Positions 50,989 through 59,521 of a stretch of DNA of 62,999 nt are shown piece by piece (within the stretch, counting starts at the first letter, position 1; every line of letters starts with the position of its first letter). Origin of the DNA: Acidobacteriota bacterium (lineage in GTDB: Bacteria > Actinomycetota > Actinomycetes > Actinomycetales > Microbacteriaceae); assembly GCA_019352055.1 (NCBI GenBank), contig JABBOB010000003.1, positions 48,798 through 111,796 of the forward strand, given 5' to 3'. The notes beneath the pieces were generated by a model. It was given only the letters and a program-made list of their open reading frames with translations, had not been told where the DNA came from and ran no database searches. The translations under genes were made by a program, and so were the position numbers.

Positions 50989-51249
50989 TCAGGAGCCGCT
51001 CGAGGTCGTCACGCTGCTGCCGCTCCCGGCCGACAGGCCGCTGGAGCCGGTCGAGCTCGACGACGTGCCGGTGCCGGACGAGGTCGAGCCGCTCGTGCCG
51101 GACGTCGTGCTCGTCGCCCCGGTCGCTGCGGCGTGCTCGATCGCGACGAACGTCCCGACCGAGGCGACGCCCGTCGCACCGAGCCCCAGCAGCGTCACCG
51201 CCGCCGTCCACCGCCGGACTGCTCGCCGCCCGCGCTCCCTGATGCCCAT
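50989..51249 (-). CDS. Small Ser/Thr-rich membrane or exported protein
   Basis: 86 aa from ATG 51249. Basic N-terminus (RERGRRAVRRW), one hydrophobic helix (about 15-37, AAVTLLGLGATGVASVGTFVAIEH), then a tail almost wholly of Ser, Thr and Gly (TSTTSGTSGSTSSG and similar). The tail probably lies outside the membrane and could be O-glycosylated. No family is recognised. Confidence 0.6.
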   Translation of the reverse strand: MGIRERGRRAVRRWTAAVTLLGLGATGVASVGTFVAIEHAAATGATSTTSGTSGSTSSGTGTSSSSTGSSGLSAGSGSSVTTSSGS

Positions 51250-51255
51250 GGCCCC

Positions 51256-51261
51256 ATGGTG
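51256..51261 (-). promoter_or_regulatory. Leaderless-type -10 hexamer
   Basis: CACCAT (minus strand), 6 nt before ATG 51249. Confidence 0.4.
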
Positions 51262-51333
51262 CGCATCGATCCGATGCGCCGCCGATACCGGTCCGATGAA
51301 CCGTCGGTGTGAACGCTGGGAGGTGTGCCGCAC

Positions 51334-52020
51334 TCAGTGCGGCGCGAGGACCTCGCTGATGCGGGAGCGGACCGTGCGGGTGTACTCGTCCGCCAGCACC
51401 TCGTAGGCACCCGAATCGAGACCGTCGTAGGCGGCTCGCACCACGTCGGCCGGGTCGCCTTTCGGGGCGTCGATCCCGGCCGTCATGGGGGTGTCGGTGA
51501 ACGCCAGGTACAGCCCGAGCACGTGCACCTCGCCCCGCAGCTCGCGGCGCAGCGAGTCCGTGAGCGACCAGACCGCCGCCTTCGTCGAGCCGTAGGCGGC
51601 CAGCGTCGGCCTCGTGAGCCAGCTCGCGACCGAGGCGACGTCGACGATCGCACCACGGCTCCTCCGCAGCGCGGGCGCGAACGCCTTCGTGACCGCGAAC
51701 AGGCCGATCGTGTTCGTCTCCAGCAGCCGCCGGTAGTCCTCGACGGAGGTCTCCAGCAGGCTCGAGGCGAAGAGGCCCACGCCCGCGTTGTTGATGAGCA
51801 CGGAGGTGTCGGCCGCCTGCTCGACCGCGGCGGCGATGGAGGCCGCGTCGGTCACGTCGAGCGCGAGCGGCACGACGCGCCGGTCGTCCCACGTCCTCGG
51901 CGTGCGGGCGGTCGCGTAGACCTTGGCCGCGCCGCGGTCGAGCGCCTGGCGGACGAACTCGCTGCCGAGCCCTCCGTTCGCACCGGTGACGAGGACGACG
52001 GCGTCGGTGAGGGTGGTCAT
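51334..52020 (-). CDS. SDR family oxidoreductase, co-transcribed with an MFS exporter
   Basis: 228 aa from ATG 52020, overlapping the MFS stop (ATGA). Motifs: VTGANGGLGSEFVRQALDRG, LDVTD, LINNAGVGLFAS, IVDVASVASWLTRPTLAAYGSTKAAVWSL with catalytic Ser, Tyr and Lys. It is close in pattern to the SDR of HxlR-controlled detoxification cassettes. A substrate shared with the neighbouring exporter is conceivable. Confidence 0.92.
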   Translation of the reverse strand: MTTLTDAVVLVTGANGGLGSEFVRQALDRGAAKVYATARTPRTWDDRRVVPLALDVTDAASIAAAVEQAADTSVLINNAGVGLFASSLLETSVEDYRRLLETNTIGLFAVTKAFAPALRRSRGAIVDVASVASWLTRPTLAAYGSTKAAVWSLTDSLRRELRGEVHVLGLYLAFTDTPMTAGIDAPKGDPADVVRAAYDGLDSGAYEVLADEYTRTVRSRISEVLAPH

Positions 52021-53219
52021 GCGGGATTCCCTTCGGAGACGGTGGAGCGGACCGCGCGGCGTGCGCGGACGATCGGGGCGGCACCCGCGACGAGGGCGAG
52101 CACCGACAGCACGAGCGCACCGATCGTGATCGCCGGGAACAGGCCCGCGGCGGTGGCGACCTGGCCGAGCGCGATCGCGGCGACGGCCTGCGCGACGTAG
52201 CCGAAGAAGTACACGGCGGACACGGTCGCCGCGCGGTGGCCGGCGGGCGCGAGCTCCGCCGCGATGCCCACCCCGGCGGCGAACAGCAGGCTGTAGCCGG
52301 CGCCGGTCACCACGATCGCGGCGAGGAAGACCGGGAGGGAGGCGCTCGCGCTCGCGGCGACGAGCGTGCCGAGGCCGACGACCATGGTCGCGGCGCCGGC
52401 GGGCGCGGCGCGCGAAGCGCGGACCCGGCGGGCGAGCAGCGCGGTCGCGCCGATGGTGACCGCGCTCAGCGCGAGCACGCCGCCGATGACGAGCGGCGCG
52501 CTCGTGCCGATCAGCTGCACGGCGACGTCCGCTCCGAGCGCGAGCACGACTCCTCCGGTCGCGTAGGCGGCCGCGACGCCGAGGGCGCCCTGCGCCACGA
52601 TGCCGCCCATCCCCCGTGGGACGCGGAGCACCTGCACGACCCGGCCCGAAGCCCGCGCGGCGGACGGCAGCCGCAGCGCGAGCAGCAGCGTCACGACGAT
52701 CCCGGCGAGCAGCGGCCAGTAGGAGGCGTGCAGCGGGTCCCCCACGATGGTCAGGAACACGCCGCCGATCAGCAGGGCGACGGTGAGCCCGGACGCGGTG
52801 GCGACGGTCGCGACGGCGCCGGCGAGGTGCCCGCGGTCGGGTTCCGCGAACTCCGCCAGTGCGGCGGTGGCCGGACTCAGGGCGAACCCGGCGCCGGCCC
52901 CCGTGAGCACCCGTCCGAGCAGCAGGAACCCGAGCGACGGCGCGAGGGCGAACGCGATCGTGCCGAGCGCCATGAGACCGAGTCCGAGGGCGATGGCGGA
53001 GCGGCGCCCGACGCGGTCGCCGATGCCGCCGAAGAGCCCCAGGACGATCAGGATCGTCAGCGGGTAGACGCCGAAGACCACCGTGGTGAGCGCCGGCGGC
53101 ACGTGCCAGATCCGGCCGTACGCGGGGTAGACGACGGAGGGGGCCCCGCTCGTCCAGAGGGCGAGCGCCGCGGTCAGGGCCGCGGTCGCGAAGGCGGTGC
53201 GGCGGGACGCTGTGCGCAT
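52017..53219 (-). CDS. MFS transporter (drug/metabolite exporter type)
   Basis: 400 aa with twelve hydrophobic segments. Loop 2-3 motif GGIGDRVGRRSAIALGLGLMALG is the classical MFS motif A; motif C-like GRVLTGAGAGFALSPATAALAEF follows in helix 5. GGAGACCGACG precedes ATG 53219. It is probably a proton-driven exporter; divergent HxlR regulator and shared inverted repeats suggest it is induced by the compound it exports. Confidence 0.9.
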   Translation of the reverse strand: MRTASRRTAFATAALTAALALWTSGAPSVVYPAYGRIWHVPPALTTVVFGVYPLTILIVLGLFGGIGDRVGRRSAIALGLGLMALGTIAFALAPSLGFLLLGRVLTGAGAGFALSPATAALAEFAEPDRGHLAGAVATVATASGLTVALLIGGVFLTIVGDPLHASYWPLLAGIVVTLLLALRLPSAARASGRVVQVLRVPRGMGGIVAQGALGVAAAYATGGVVLALGADVAVQLIGTSAPLVIGGVLALSAVTIGATALLARRVRASRAAPAGAATMVVGLGTLVAASASASLPVFLAAIVVTGAGYSLLFAAGVGIAAELAPAGHRAATVSAVYFFGYVAQAVAAIALGQVATAAGLFPAITIGALVLSVLALVAGAAPIVRARRAVRSTVSEGNPA

Positions 53220-53237
53220 CGTCGGTCTCCATCCAGG

Positions 53238-53286
53238 CTGGGTTGGTGACGCCAACGTAGCACCTGCCTTCTCATTCCCAACCCAG
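53238..53286. promoter_or_regulatory. Candidate HxlR operator region
   Basis: CTGGGTTGG (53238-53246) and its exact complement CCAACCCAG (53278-53286) flank a 31-bp segment; GTTGG-TGACG-CCAAC (53242-53256) is a second inverted repeat within it. The sites cover the space between the divergent MFS and HxlR starts. Confidence 0.5.
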
Positions 53287-53289
53287 ATG

Positions 53290-53295
53290 TAGCAT
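53290..53295 (+). promoter_or_regulatory. Leaderless-type -10 hexamer
   Basis: TAGCAT, 6 nt, then ATG 53302 of the HxlR gene; it starts 3 bp after the distal operator arm. Confidence 0.5.
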
Positions 53296-53301
53296 GGTGT
53301 C

Positions 53302-53742
53302 ATGCCCGCGATCGATCCCACCGGAGGCACCTGCGCGGTCGCGCGCACCATCACTGCCCTCGGTGACCGCTGGTCCCTGCTCGTGCTGCGGCAGGCCGCG
53401 TTCGGCACCACGCGGTTCTCCGAGTTCCGGCAGCGGCTCGGCATCGCCACCGACGTGCTGACGGACCGCCTCCAGACCCTCGTGGACCACGGCGTGCTCG
53501 AGCGCGCCGCGTACCAGGAGGAGGGCAGCCGCACCCGCACCGAGTACCGGCTGACCGAGTCGGGCAGGGACTTCCAGGTGGTGCTCGGAGCCCTCGGGGG
53601 GTGGGGCCGCGAGCACCTGCCGGACGCGGCGGACGCCGGGGCCCGATGGCACGACGCGGCGGGCCGCCCCGTGCGCGTCGCGTTCGTCGACGTGGACGGG
53701 CACGTGCTCGACGACGACCAGGTGACGATCGAGCGCCCCTAG
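53302..53742 (+). CDS. HxlR-family transcriptional regulator
   Basis: 146 aa. The HxlR signature with an N-terminal Cys (GGTCAVARTITALGDRWSLLVLRQAAFGTTRFSEFRQRLGIATDVLTDRLQTLVDHGVLERAAYQEEGSRTRTEYRLTESGRD) is complete. Cys10 could sense electrophiles or oxidants as in HypR/YodB. The C-terminal extra strand region ends DDDQVTIERP. Divergent to MFS-SDR, which it most likely represses, along with itself. Confidence 0.94.
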   Translation: MPAIDPTGGTCAVARTITALGDRWSLLVLRQAAFGTTRFSEFRQRLGIATDVLTDRLQTLVDHGVLERAAYQEEGSRTRTEYRLTESGRDFQVVLGALGGWGREHLPDAADAGARWHDAAGRPVRVAFVDVDGHVLDDDQVTIERP

Positions 53743-54728
53743 CCCGCGATCGCCAGCCCTGCTCGCACCGCGTCGACCATCCGGGCTCGGAATCGCTGCA
53801 TCGAGGGCGCCACGCCGGCGATCGCGTCGGCTCCGTGGTACATGCCGGGCACGCTGACGAAGGTGGCGCGCACCCCCGCCTCCTCGAGCCGGCGGACGTA
53901 CTCGACGTCCTCCTCGAAGAACAGGTCCAGCTCCCCCACACCGACCCAGGCCGGCGGCAGGCCCGCGAGGTCGACCCGGCGCGCGGGGACCGCGTAGGGA
54001 CGCGCCTCCGAGAAGCCGGGCTCGTGCCCGAGGTAGCTGGCCCAGCCGAAGCGGTTGGAGGCGCGGGTCCAGCCGAAGCGGCCGCGGCCCGCGTCGTCGC
54101 GGCGGTCCACGGTGCGGTCGTCCAGCATCGGGTACTCGAGCAGCTGGAACGCCACCGGGAGGCGCTCGTCGTGCGCCCGCTGCACGAGTGCCGCGGCGAG
54201 CCCACCGCCCGCGCTCGCACCGCCGACGGCGATGCGCGCCGGGTCGACGCCGAGCGACGGCGCCTCGCCGTGCAGCCACCGGAGCACCGCGAAGCAGTCG
54301 TCCAGCGGAGCGGGGAACGGGTGCTCCGGCGCCAGGCGGTACTCGACGCTGACGACGACGATGCCGAGCTCGGCGGCGAAGCGGGAGCAGAGATCGTGGT
54401 CCATCGCGGCCGCCCCGCCGACGTAACCGCCTCCGTGGATCCAGAGCAGCGCGCCGTCCGCGGTCCGGTCCACCGGGTCGTACACGAGCGCCTTCGCGTG
54501 CGCGGATCCCGGCACCGACTGCGTCGCCAGGTGCACGTCGGCCGGGAGGGACGCCGACGGCGGCGCGATGCGCAGGATCCGGAGGACCGCTCGGTTCGTG
54601 ATGCTCAGGGGGATCAGCAGGAACGGCGTGCGCAGCTCGGGCGACACCGGCCCCATCGCGGCGACCCGCCGCCCGATCCCCACCGCTGCGATCGTCGCCG
54701 CGGCCGCGAGCACCGTCCTCATCCTCAT
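53739..54728 (-). CDS. Alpha/beta-hydrolase of the hormone-sensitive-lipase group (Abhydrolase_3)
   Basis: 329 aa from ATG 54728. The N-terminal hydrophobic segment (about 5-25) may be an export signal or membrane anchor. HSL motif LLWIHGGGYVGGAAAMD, nucleophile VGGASAGGGLAAAL, acidic VGVGELDLFFEEDVEY, His in PGMYHGADAIAG: triad complete. It acts on short or medium acyl esters by family analogy. The 3' end overlaps the HxlR stop by 4 nt. Confidence 0.92.
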   Translation of the reverse strand: MRMRTVLAAAATIAAVGIGRRVAAMGPVSPELRTPFLLIPLSITNRAVLRILRIAPPSASLPADVHLATQSVPGSAHAKALVYDPVDRTADGALLWIHGGGYVGGAAAMDHDLCSRFAAELGIVVVSVEYRLAPEHPFPAPLDDCFAVLRWLHGEAPSLGVDPARIAVGGASAGGGLAAALVQRAHDERLPVAFQLLEYPMLDDRTVDRRDDAGRGRFGWTRASNRFGWASYLGHEPGFSEARPYAVPARRVDLAGLPPAWVGVGELDLFFEEDVEYVRRLEEAGVRATFVSVPGMYHGADAIAGVAPSMQRFRARMVDAVRAGLAIAG

Positions 54729-54735
54729 GCGGCGG

Positions 54736-54741
54736 ATCGTA
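54736..54741 (-). promoter_or_regulatory. Leaderless-type -10 hexamer
   Basis: TACGAT (minus strand), 7 nt before ATG 54728. Confidence 0.45.
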
Positions 54742-54782
54742 GGCGTCTTCCCCGGGAGCGACACCGGTGCGCGCGAGGGCGT

Positions 54783-54788
54783 CACACT
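54783..54788 (+). promoter_or_regulatory. Leaderless-type -10 hexamer
   Basis: CACACT, 6 nt, then GTG 54795 of LRRRLY copy 3. Confidence 0.45.
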
Positions 54789-54794
54789 GGTGCC

Positions 54795-55499
54795 GTGGAG
54801 CGCGACGACGCGGAGGACCTGCGACGACGGCTCTACGCGCCCGGCGCCTCCATCGCCGACGTCGAGCGCTACCGGGACCTGGAGTCCCCTCCTCCGCCCG
54901 GGCTGGTCGAGCCGCCGTCGCCTCCGCCGCCCGCACGGCCGTGGCGCCTGCTCTCGCTGGTGGCGGTGGCCGTGGTCGTCCTGCTCGTCGCCGTGGGGAT
55001 CGGGGTCGCGCGCGCGACCACGGCCGCGCAGGACGCGATCCCCGCGCCGACGCCAGTGCGCATGTCGGCGGACGACCGGCAGGAGATCGAGACCAACCTC
55101 GCCGACGGCAACGGTGCCGGCATCGCCGCGTTCCTCGTCACCCACCGCGCGCCACCGGCGCTCGTCGGCGTGCGCCGCGCCTTCACGGTCGAGCGGACCG
55201 GGACCGGGGACGGGGTCGCGCAGATCGCGCCGGTCACCGCCGAGACCTTCCGGGGGCACGCGACCGTGCTGATCGCCCTCGAGCAGTCGGGCGAGATGGA
55301 ATGGACCCTCTACCGCCGCCGGATCGACCCCTCCGGCTCCCAGCAGCTCGTGCTGCAGCGGCAGCGGAGGGGCCTGCAGGACGCGGGTGCGCTCACGACC
55401 GACACCTTCCGCTACGCGAGCGGCGACCGGCCCGTCGAGGTGCACGTGCAGGCGCCGGCCGGTGTGCGGTGGGGCATCGCCGTCGTCCTCAGCGAGTGA
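54795..55499 (+). CDS. LRRRLY-family single-pass membrane protein, copy 3
   Basis: 234 aa. N-terminal AEDLRRRLYAPGASIADVERY (residues 6-26), a Pro-rich stretch (PPPPGLVEPPSPPPP), membrane helix (52-72), and outer domain with IETNLADGNGAGIAAFLVTHRAPPALVG, GHATVLIALEQSG and the end EVHVQAPAGVRWGIAVVLSE. Closest to copy 1 at the C-terminus (VQAP-G-RWG-A). Divergent from the HSL-type hydrolase gene. Confidence 0.75.
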   Translation: MERDDAEDLRRRLYAPGASIADVERYRDLESPPPPGLVEPPSPPPPARPWRLLSLVAVAVVVLLVAVGIGVARATTAAQDAIPAPTPVRMSADDRQEIETNLADGNGAGIAAFLVTHRAPPALVGVRRAFTVERTGTGDGVAQIAPVTAETFRGHATVLIALEQSGEMEWTLYRRRIDPSGSQQLVLQRQRRGLQDAGALTTDTFRYASGDRPVEVHVQAPAGVRWGIAVVLSE

Positions 55500-55694
55500 C
55501 TCCCCCGCTGCCGGGATGCTCGACCTCCAGCGAACCCGACTCGACCGACCGGAGCGGGCCCCCGGATGGTGGAGGAGGTCCAGGACCGGTGCGCCGCGAT
55601 CGGCAGCGGCCGCGGGTGCTCGCCCCAGGTCGGTCGACGGCGCAGCACCGAGGCCGGTTCGGAGCAGGATGAGTCCGGAACGGGTGGTGACGCG

Positions 55695-56522
55695 GTGGCG
55701 GGTGCGGGCGAGCCGGTCGAGGTGGACACGGCGGCGGGCACGGTGGCCGTGCACGTCCTCGGCTCCGGGCTGCCCACCGTGCTGTGGCACGGGCTCTACG
55801 CCGACGGCTCCAGCTGGGGGTACCTGCTGCCCGCACTCCTCCCCGGGCGGCGGCTGCTCGTGGTCGACGCACCGGGCTGGGGCCGCAGCGGCGCCCTCCG
55901 GCGCGGCACCGGAGCCCAGGGGCTGGTCGACGCCGCGGACCGGATCGTCGAGGAGCTCGCGCCCGGTGCGCCGGTCGACTGGGTCGGCACCGGTTGGGGC
56001 GGTCGCATCGGGCTCGAGCTGGCCGCCGGTGTCCCGCGGCACGTCCGCAGCGTCGTCGCCGCGATGGCCGACCCGGCGCCGATGCCCGACGCGGAGCGGC
56101 GCGCCGTGCGCCGGACGCTCCGCCGGCTGCGCGTCCTCGGCCCGATCGGCGGCATCGGGCGCGCGATCGTCGCGGACCAGCTGTCGGCGTCGTCCGGCAC
56201 CGAGCCGCAGACGGTCGGCGCGATCCTCGATGCGCTGCTGCTCGCAGGGCGATGGCGGGCGGCGTCGTCGATCGACCGTTTCGACGTGCGCCGGCTCGAT
56301 CTGACCGGGCTGCTCCCGCGGCTGATGGCGCCGGTGCTGCTCGTCGCCGGGGATGCCGCGAGTCCCTGGCCGGAATCGCGCGCGCGGGACGCGGCGGCGC
56401 TGGCGCCGTTCGCCCGCGTCGCGGTCGTGCCCGACGCGCGCGCACAGCTCGCGCTCGACCGGCCGGAGGCGTTCGGCCGGGCGATCCGCGCGTTCTGGAC
56501 GGAGCTCGAGCGCCCGTCCTGA
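55695..56522 (+). CDS. Alpha/beta-hydrolase-like protein lacking nucleophile and His
   Basis: 275 aa from GTG 55695, taken as the first start next to the conserved EPVEVDTAAGTVAVHVLGSG strand; the reading frame is open back to 55566, so a longer protein is possible. VLWHGLYADGSSWG, LLVVDAPGWGRSG and LLVAGDAASPWPESRAR fit the hydrolase fold. The elbow reads WVGTGWGGRIG (Gly in place of Ser), and the usual GH near the end reads VPDARAQLALDRPEAF. It is therefore probably not a hydrolase by the normal mechanism. Confidence 0.78.
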   Translation: MAGAGEPVEVDTAAGTVAVHVLGSGLPTVLWHGLYADGSSWGYLLPALLPGRRLLVVDAPGWGRSGALRRGTGAQGLVDAADRIVEELAPGAPVDWVGTGWGGRIGLELAAGVPRHVRSVVAAMADPAPMPDAERRAVRRTLRRLRVLGPIGGIGRAIVADQLSASSGTEPQTVGAILDALLLAGRWRAASSIDRFDVRRLDLTGLLPRLMAPVLLVAGDAASPWPESRARDAAALAPFARVAVVPDARAQLALDRPEAFGRAIRAFWTELERPS

Positions 56523-56549
56523 GGTCCGCCTGCGCGGGCGGGGACAGCA

Positions 56550-56581
56550 GAAGGGCCCGGCACCGAGGTGCCGGGCCCTTC
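56550..56581. terminator. Bidirectional terminator between hydrolase-like gene and cspA copy 2
   Basis: GAAGGGCCCGGCAC (56550-56563) pairs perfectly with GTGCCGGGCCCTTC (56568-56581) around a CGAG loop. It lies 13 nt downstream of the cold-shock gene's stop on the minus strand. Confidence 0.8.
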
Positions 56582-56594
56582 GGAACTCAGAGGC

Positions 56595-56798
56595 TCAGAG
56601 CGCGCGGATGTTCGCGGCCTGGGGGCCGCGGTCGCCACGGGCGACCTCGAACTCGACGCGCTGGTTCTCGTCGAGGGAGCGGAAACCGCTGCCCGTGATG
56701 GCGGAGAAGTGCGCGAACAGGTCGGCGCCTCCGTCATCCGGAGCGATGAAGCCGAAGCCCTTGTCGCCGTTGAACCACTTGACGGTGCCGGTAGCCAT
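56595..56798 (-). CDS. cspA: Cold-shock protein (CspA family), copy 2
   Basis: 67 aa with [12 protein letters not shown] and DLFAHFSAI nucleic-acid motifs. It is very close to copy 1 (34333-34536), and both end [12 protein letters not shown] plus one residue. The leader on the minus strand holds a hairpin CACCACGG-GATT-CCGTGGTG (56825-56844) and the shared 22-bp element, and a Shine-Dalgarno-like GAAAGAAATG before ATG. Probably a cold- or growth-phase-regulated RNA chaperone. Confidence 0.97.
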   Translation of the reverse strand: MATGTVKWFNGDKGFGFIAPDDGGADLFAHFSAITGSGFRSLDENQRVEFEVARGDRGPQAANIRAL

Positions 56799-56853
56799 GG
56801 GAACTCATTTCTTTCGAACTCGCACACCACGGGATTCCGTGGTGCGTCAGATG

Positions 56854-56875
56854 ACGCTGAACACACGCGTCCGAG
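56854..56875 (-). promoter_or_regulatory. Conserved cold-shock leader element, copy 2
   Basis: Matches 34589-34610 with one change (T to C after CGCGT). It is 56 nt upstream of the start codon; the shared GCAGGTGG block lies at 56906-56913, about 108 nt upstream. Confidence 0.6.
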
Positions 56876-57024
56876 TTCGACGGGGAAGCCCCGCACAAGC
56901 CTGATCCACCTGCACAACAACAAATGCGTCGTCCACGTTACGCCAGTTCTGCTCCTCCGTGCGCACACGGGCGCATTCAGGACGGAATGCCAGGCTCGAT
57001 CCGACCGCTGTCCGAGGAGGATCC

Positions 57025-59460
57025 ATGCCCGTCGCCAGCCTGACCCGCACCGAGGCCGAGGAGCGCGCCGCGCTGCTCTCCGTCGACCGCTACGACATCG
57101 ACGTCGACCTCACCGGGCTGCTGGAGGGCGACACGGTGCGATCCACGTCGACGATCGCCTTCACCGCCTCGCGTCCCGGCACGGCCACCTTCGTCGACGT
57201 GGTCGCGGACGTCGAGGCGGCGACGCTCAACGGCACCGTGCTCGACCTGGGCACCGTCGCCGACGGCCGACTCCCGGTTCCGGACCTGGCCGAGCACAAC
57301 GTGCTCGTCGTCACGGCCGCGCAGCGCCGGACGGCGACGGGCGAGGGCGTCCTCCGCACGGTGGACGCGAGCGACGGGCTCGTCTACGTCTGGACGACGT
57401 TCGAGCCCGACGAGGCACGGCGGCTCTGGGCCTGCTTCGACCAGCCCGACCTGAAGGCGGTGCACCGGTTCACGGTGCTGGCGCCGGAGGCGTGGACGGT
57501 CACGAACAACAGCGCGCCCGAGTCGATCGAGGCCGCCGGGGGCGCCGCCCGCCGCTGGACCTTCGCCCCGACCCCACCGCTGTCCACCTACGTCACCGTC
57601 GTCAACGCGGGCCCGTTCCACCAGGTGCGGCGGCGCCTGGGCGGCTACGACCTCGGCCTCTACTGCCGGCAGTCGCTCGCGCCGGTGCTCGAGCGGGACG
57701 CGGACGAGCTGTTCGACCTCACCGCCCGCGGTCTCGCCTGGTTCGGCGAGCGGTTCGCGTTCCCGTTCGCGCAGGAGCGCTACGACCAGGTGTTCGTGCC
57801 GGACATGGGCGGTGCGATGGAGAACTGGGGCAGCGTCACGCACACCGACGCCTTCCTCGTGCGGAGCGTTCCGAGCTACCGGGAGCGCTCCGACCGCGCG
57901 GACGTCGTGCTGCACGAGATGGCGCACATGTGGTTCGGCGACCTCGTGACGATGCGCTGGTGGGACGACCTCTGGCTGAACGAGGCGTTCGCCTCCTGGG
58001 CGGCGGCCTGGGCGATGGCCGGCGCGACCGAGTTCACCGACGCGTGGGCCACCGACCTCCTCGACTCGAAGCTCGCGGGCTACGGGCAGGACATGAGCCC
58101 CGCGACGCACGCGATCCGCGGCGACGTGCCCGACGTGCGGCAGGCGATGGCGAACTTCGACCGGATCACCTACGACAAGGGCGAGGCGGTGCTGCGCCAG
58201 CTCGCGACCTACGTCGGCGAGGAGGCGTTCGTCGCGGGGCTGCGCGCCTACTTCGCAGCCCACGCGTGGGGGAACACGGTGCTGGACGACCTGATGTCGG
58301 CGTTCGCCGACGCCTCCGGGCGCGATCTCGGCGCGTGGACCACCGCATGGCTGGACCGCGCCGGCACGGACACGCTCGTGCTCGAGGGCGCGACCCTGAG
58401 GGCGACGGCACCCGACGGCGGGGTGCCGCGGCCGCACCGGCTGCGGATCGCCGGGTACACGGTGACGCCCGACGCGATGACCCTCGCGGGCGAGGCGGAG
58501 GTGGAGGTCGAGGGCGCCGTCACGGCGGTTCGGCTGCCCGCCGGCGACGTGCACCAGCTGAACGCGGGCGACCGCACCTTCGCCGCCGTGCGCGGCCCCT
58601 CGCTCGACGTCCTCCGCGCCCGTGCCGGCGAGCTGCCCGACCCGGTGGACCGGACCCTCGCCGTGACGACCGCGTGGGACCAGCTGGTGAAGGGCGAGCT
58701 CGGACCCGACCCCGTGCTCGACGCGATCCTCGGCCTCGTCGCCACCGAGCCGTCCCCGGCGGTGGTGGAGGCGCTGCTCGATCGCGCGCTGCAGATCGCC
58801 GAGCTGTGGGCTTCCCCGGCCGCGGTTCCGGGGCTGCTCGCACGGCTCGCGTCGACCGCGGCCGCGCTGGCCGACTGCCCGGCGCATCGCACGCCGGCCC
58901 TCCGGACGCTGGCGGCGACCGCGAGCTCGCCGGCCGACCTCGCCCTGCTCGACGCCGCCCGCGAGGACGACGTCGACCTCGCCTGGCGGGTGCTCGCCCG
59001 GCGGGCGGAGCTGGGCGACGACGTCCACGGGGCCGTCGTTGCGCTCGAGGAGCGGGACCCGGATCCGGAGGCGCGGTTCAGCGCACTCGCGGTGCTCGCG
59101 TCGCGGGACGACGCGGCCGCGAAGGAGGAGGTGTGGCGCGCCCTGATGGTCGACCGCCGCGTCCCCGCCGGTTCCGCGCGCCGCACGGTCGTCGGTCGTT
59201 TCTGGCGCCCGCTGCAGACCGCGGTGCTCGCCCCCTACCCGGACCGGTACCTGGCGGCCCTCGACGGCTTCGGTTCGGCGGGACTGCTCGGCCAGCTCGG
59301 TCTGGTCCGCGGGATGTTCCCGTACGCCCTGCTCGACGAGGCGTTCCTGGCCCGCGCGACCGCCGCCGGCACGGCCGAGGGCGTCAGCCCGACCGTCCGC
59401 ACCGCGCTCCTCCTCGGCGCGGACCTGGGCGCCAGGATGCTGGCGGCCCGCACGGCCTGA
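57025..59460 (+). CDS. pepN: Aminopeptidase N (M1 family)
   Basis: 811 aa from ATG 57025, 4 nt after GAGGAGG. Substrate-binding GAMEN at 263-267; zinc site H297-E-x-x-H301 (HEMAHMWFG) with third ligand E320 in WLNEAFAS; Tyr proton donor in FDRITYDKGEAVL. The C-terminal ERAP1-like domain fills about 530-811. Length and order match the actinobacterial PepN. It removes N-terminal residues from peptides in the cytoplasm. No signal peptide. Confidence 0.96.
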   Translation: MPVASLTRTEAEERAALLSVDRYDIDVDLTGLLEGDTVRSTSTIAFTASRPGTATFVDVVADVEAATLNGTVLDLGTVADGRLPVPDLAEHNVLVVTAAQRRTATGEGVLRTVDASDGLVYVWTTFEPDEARRLWACFDQPDLKAVHRFTVLAPEAWTVTNNSAPESIEAAGGAARRWTFAPTPPLSTYVTVVNAGPFHQVRRRLGGYDLGLYCRQSLAPVLERDADELFDLTARGLAWFGERFAFPFAQERYDQVFVPDMGGAMENWGSVTHTDAFLVRSVPSYRERSDRADVVLHEMAHMWFGDLVTMRWWDDLWLNEAFASWAAAWAMAGATEFTDAWATDLLDSKLAGYGQDMSPATHAIRGDVPDVRQAMANFDRITYDKGEAVLRQLATYVGEEAFVAGLRAYFAAHAWGNTVLDDLMSAFADASGRDLGAWTTAWLDRAGTDTLVLEGATLRATAPDGGVPRPHRLRIAGYTVTPDAMTLAGEAEVEVEGAVTAVRLPAGDVHQLNAGDRTFAAVRGPSLDVLRARAGELPDPVDRTLAVTTAWDQLVKGELGPDPVLDAILGLVATEPSPAVVEALLDRALQIAELWASPAAVPGLLARLASTAAALADCPAHRTPALRTLAATASSPADLALLDAAREDDVDLAWRVLARRAELGDDVHGAVVALEERDPDPEARFSALAVLASRDDAAAKEEVWRALMVDRRVPAGSARRTVVGRFWRPLQTAVLAPYPDRYLAALDGFGSAGLLGQLGLVRGMFPYALLDEAFLARATAAGTAEGVSPTVRTALLLGADLGARMLAARTA

Positions 59461-59509
59461 TCCTGCGCCGCAGCTCGGGGGCTCCGAGTCGGTGCGCACC
59501 CTCAGGGTG

Positions 59510-59515
59510 CAGAGT
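59510..59515 (+). promoter_or_regulatory. Leaderless-type -10 hexamer
   Basis: CAGAGT, 6 nt, then GTG 59522 of LRRRLY copy 4. Confidence 0.45.
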
Positions 59516-59521
59516 CGGGTC

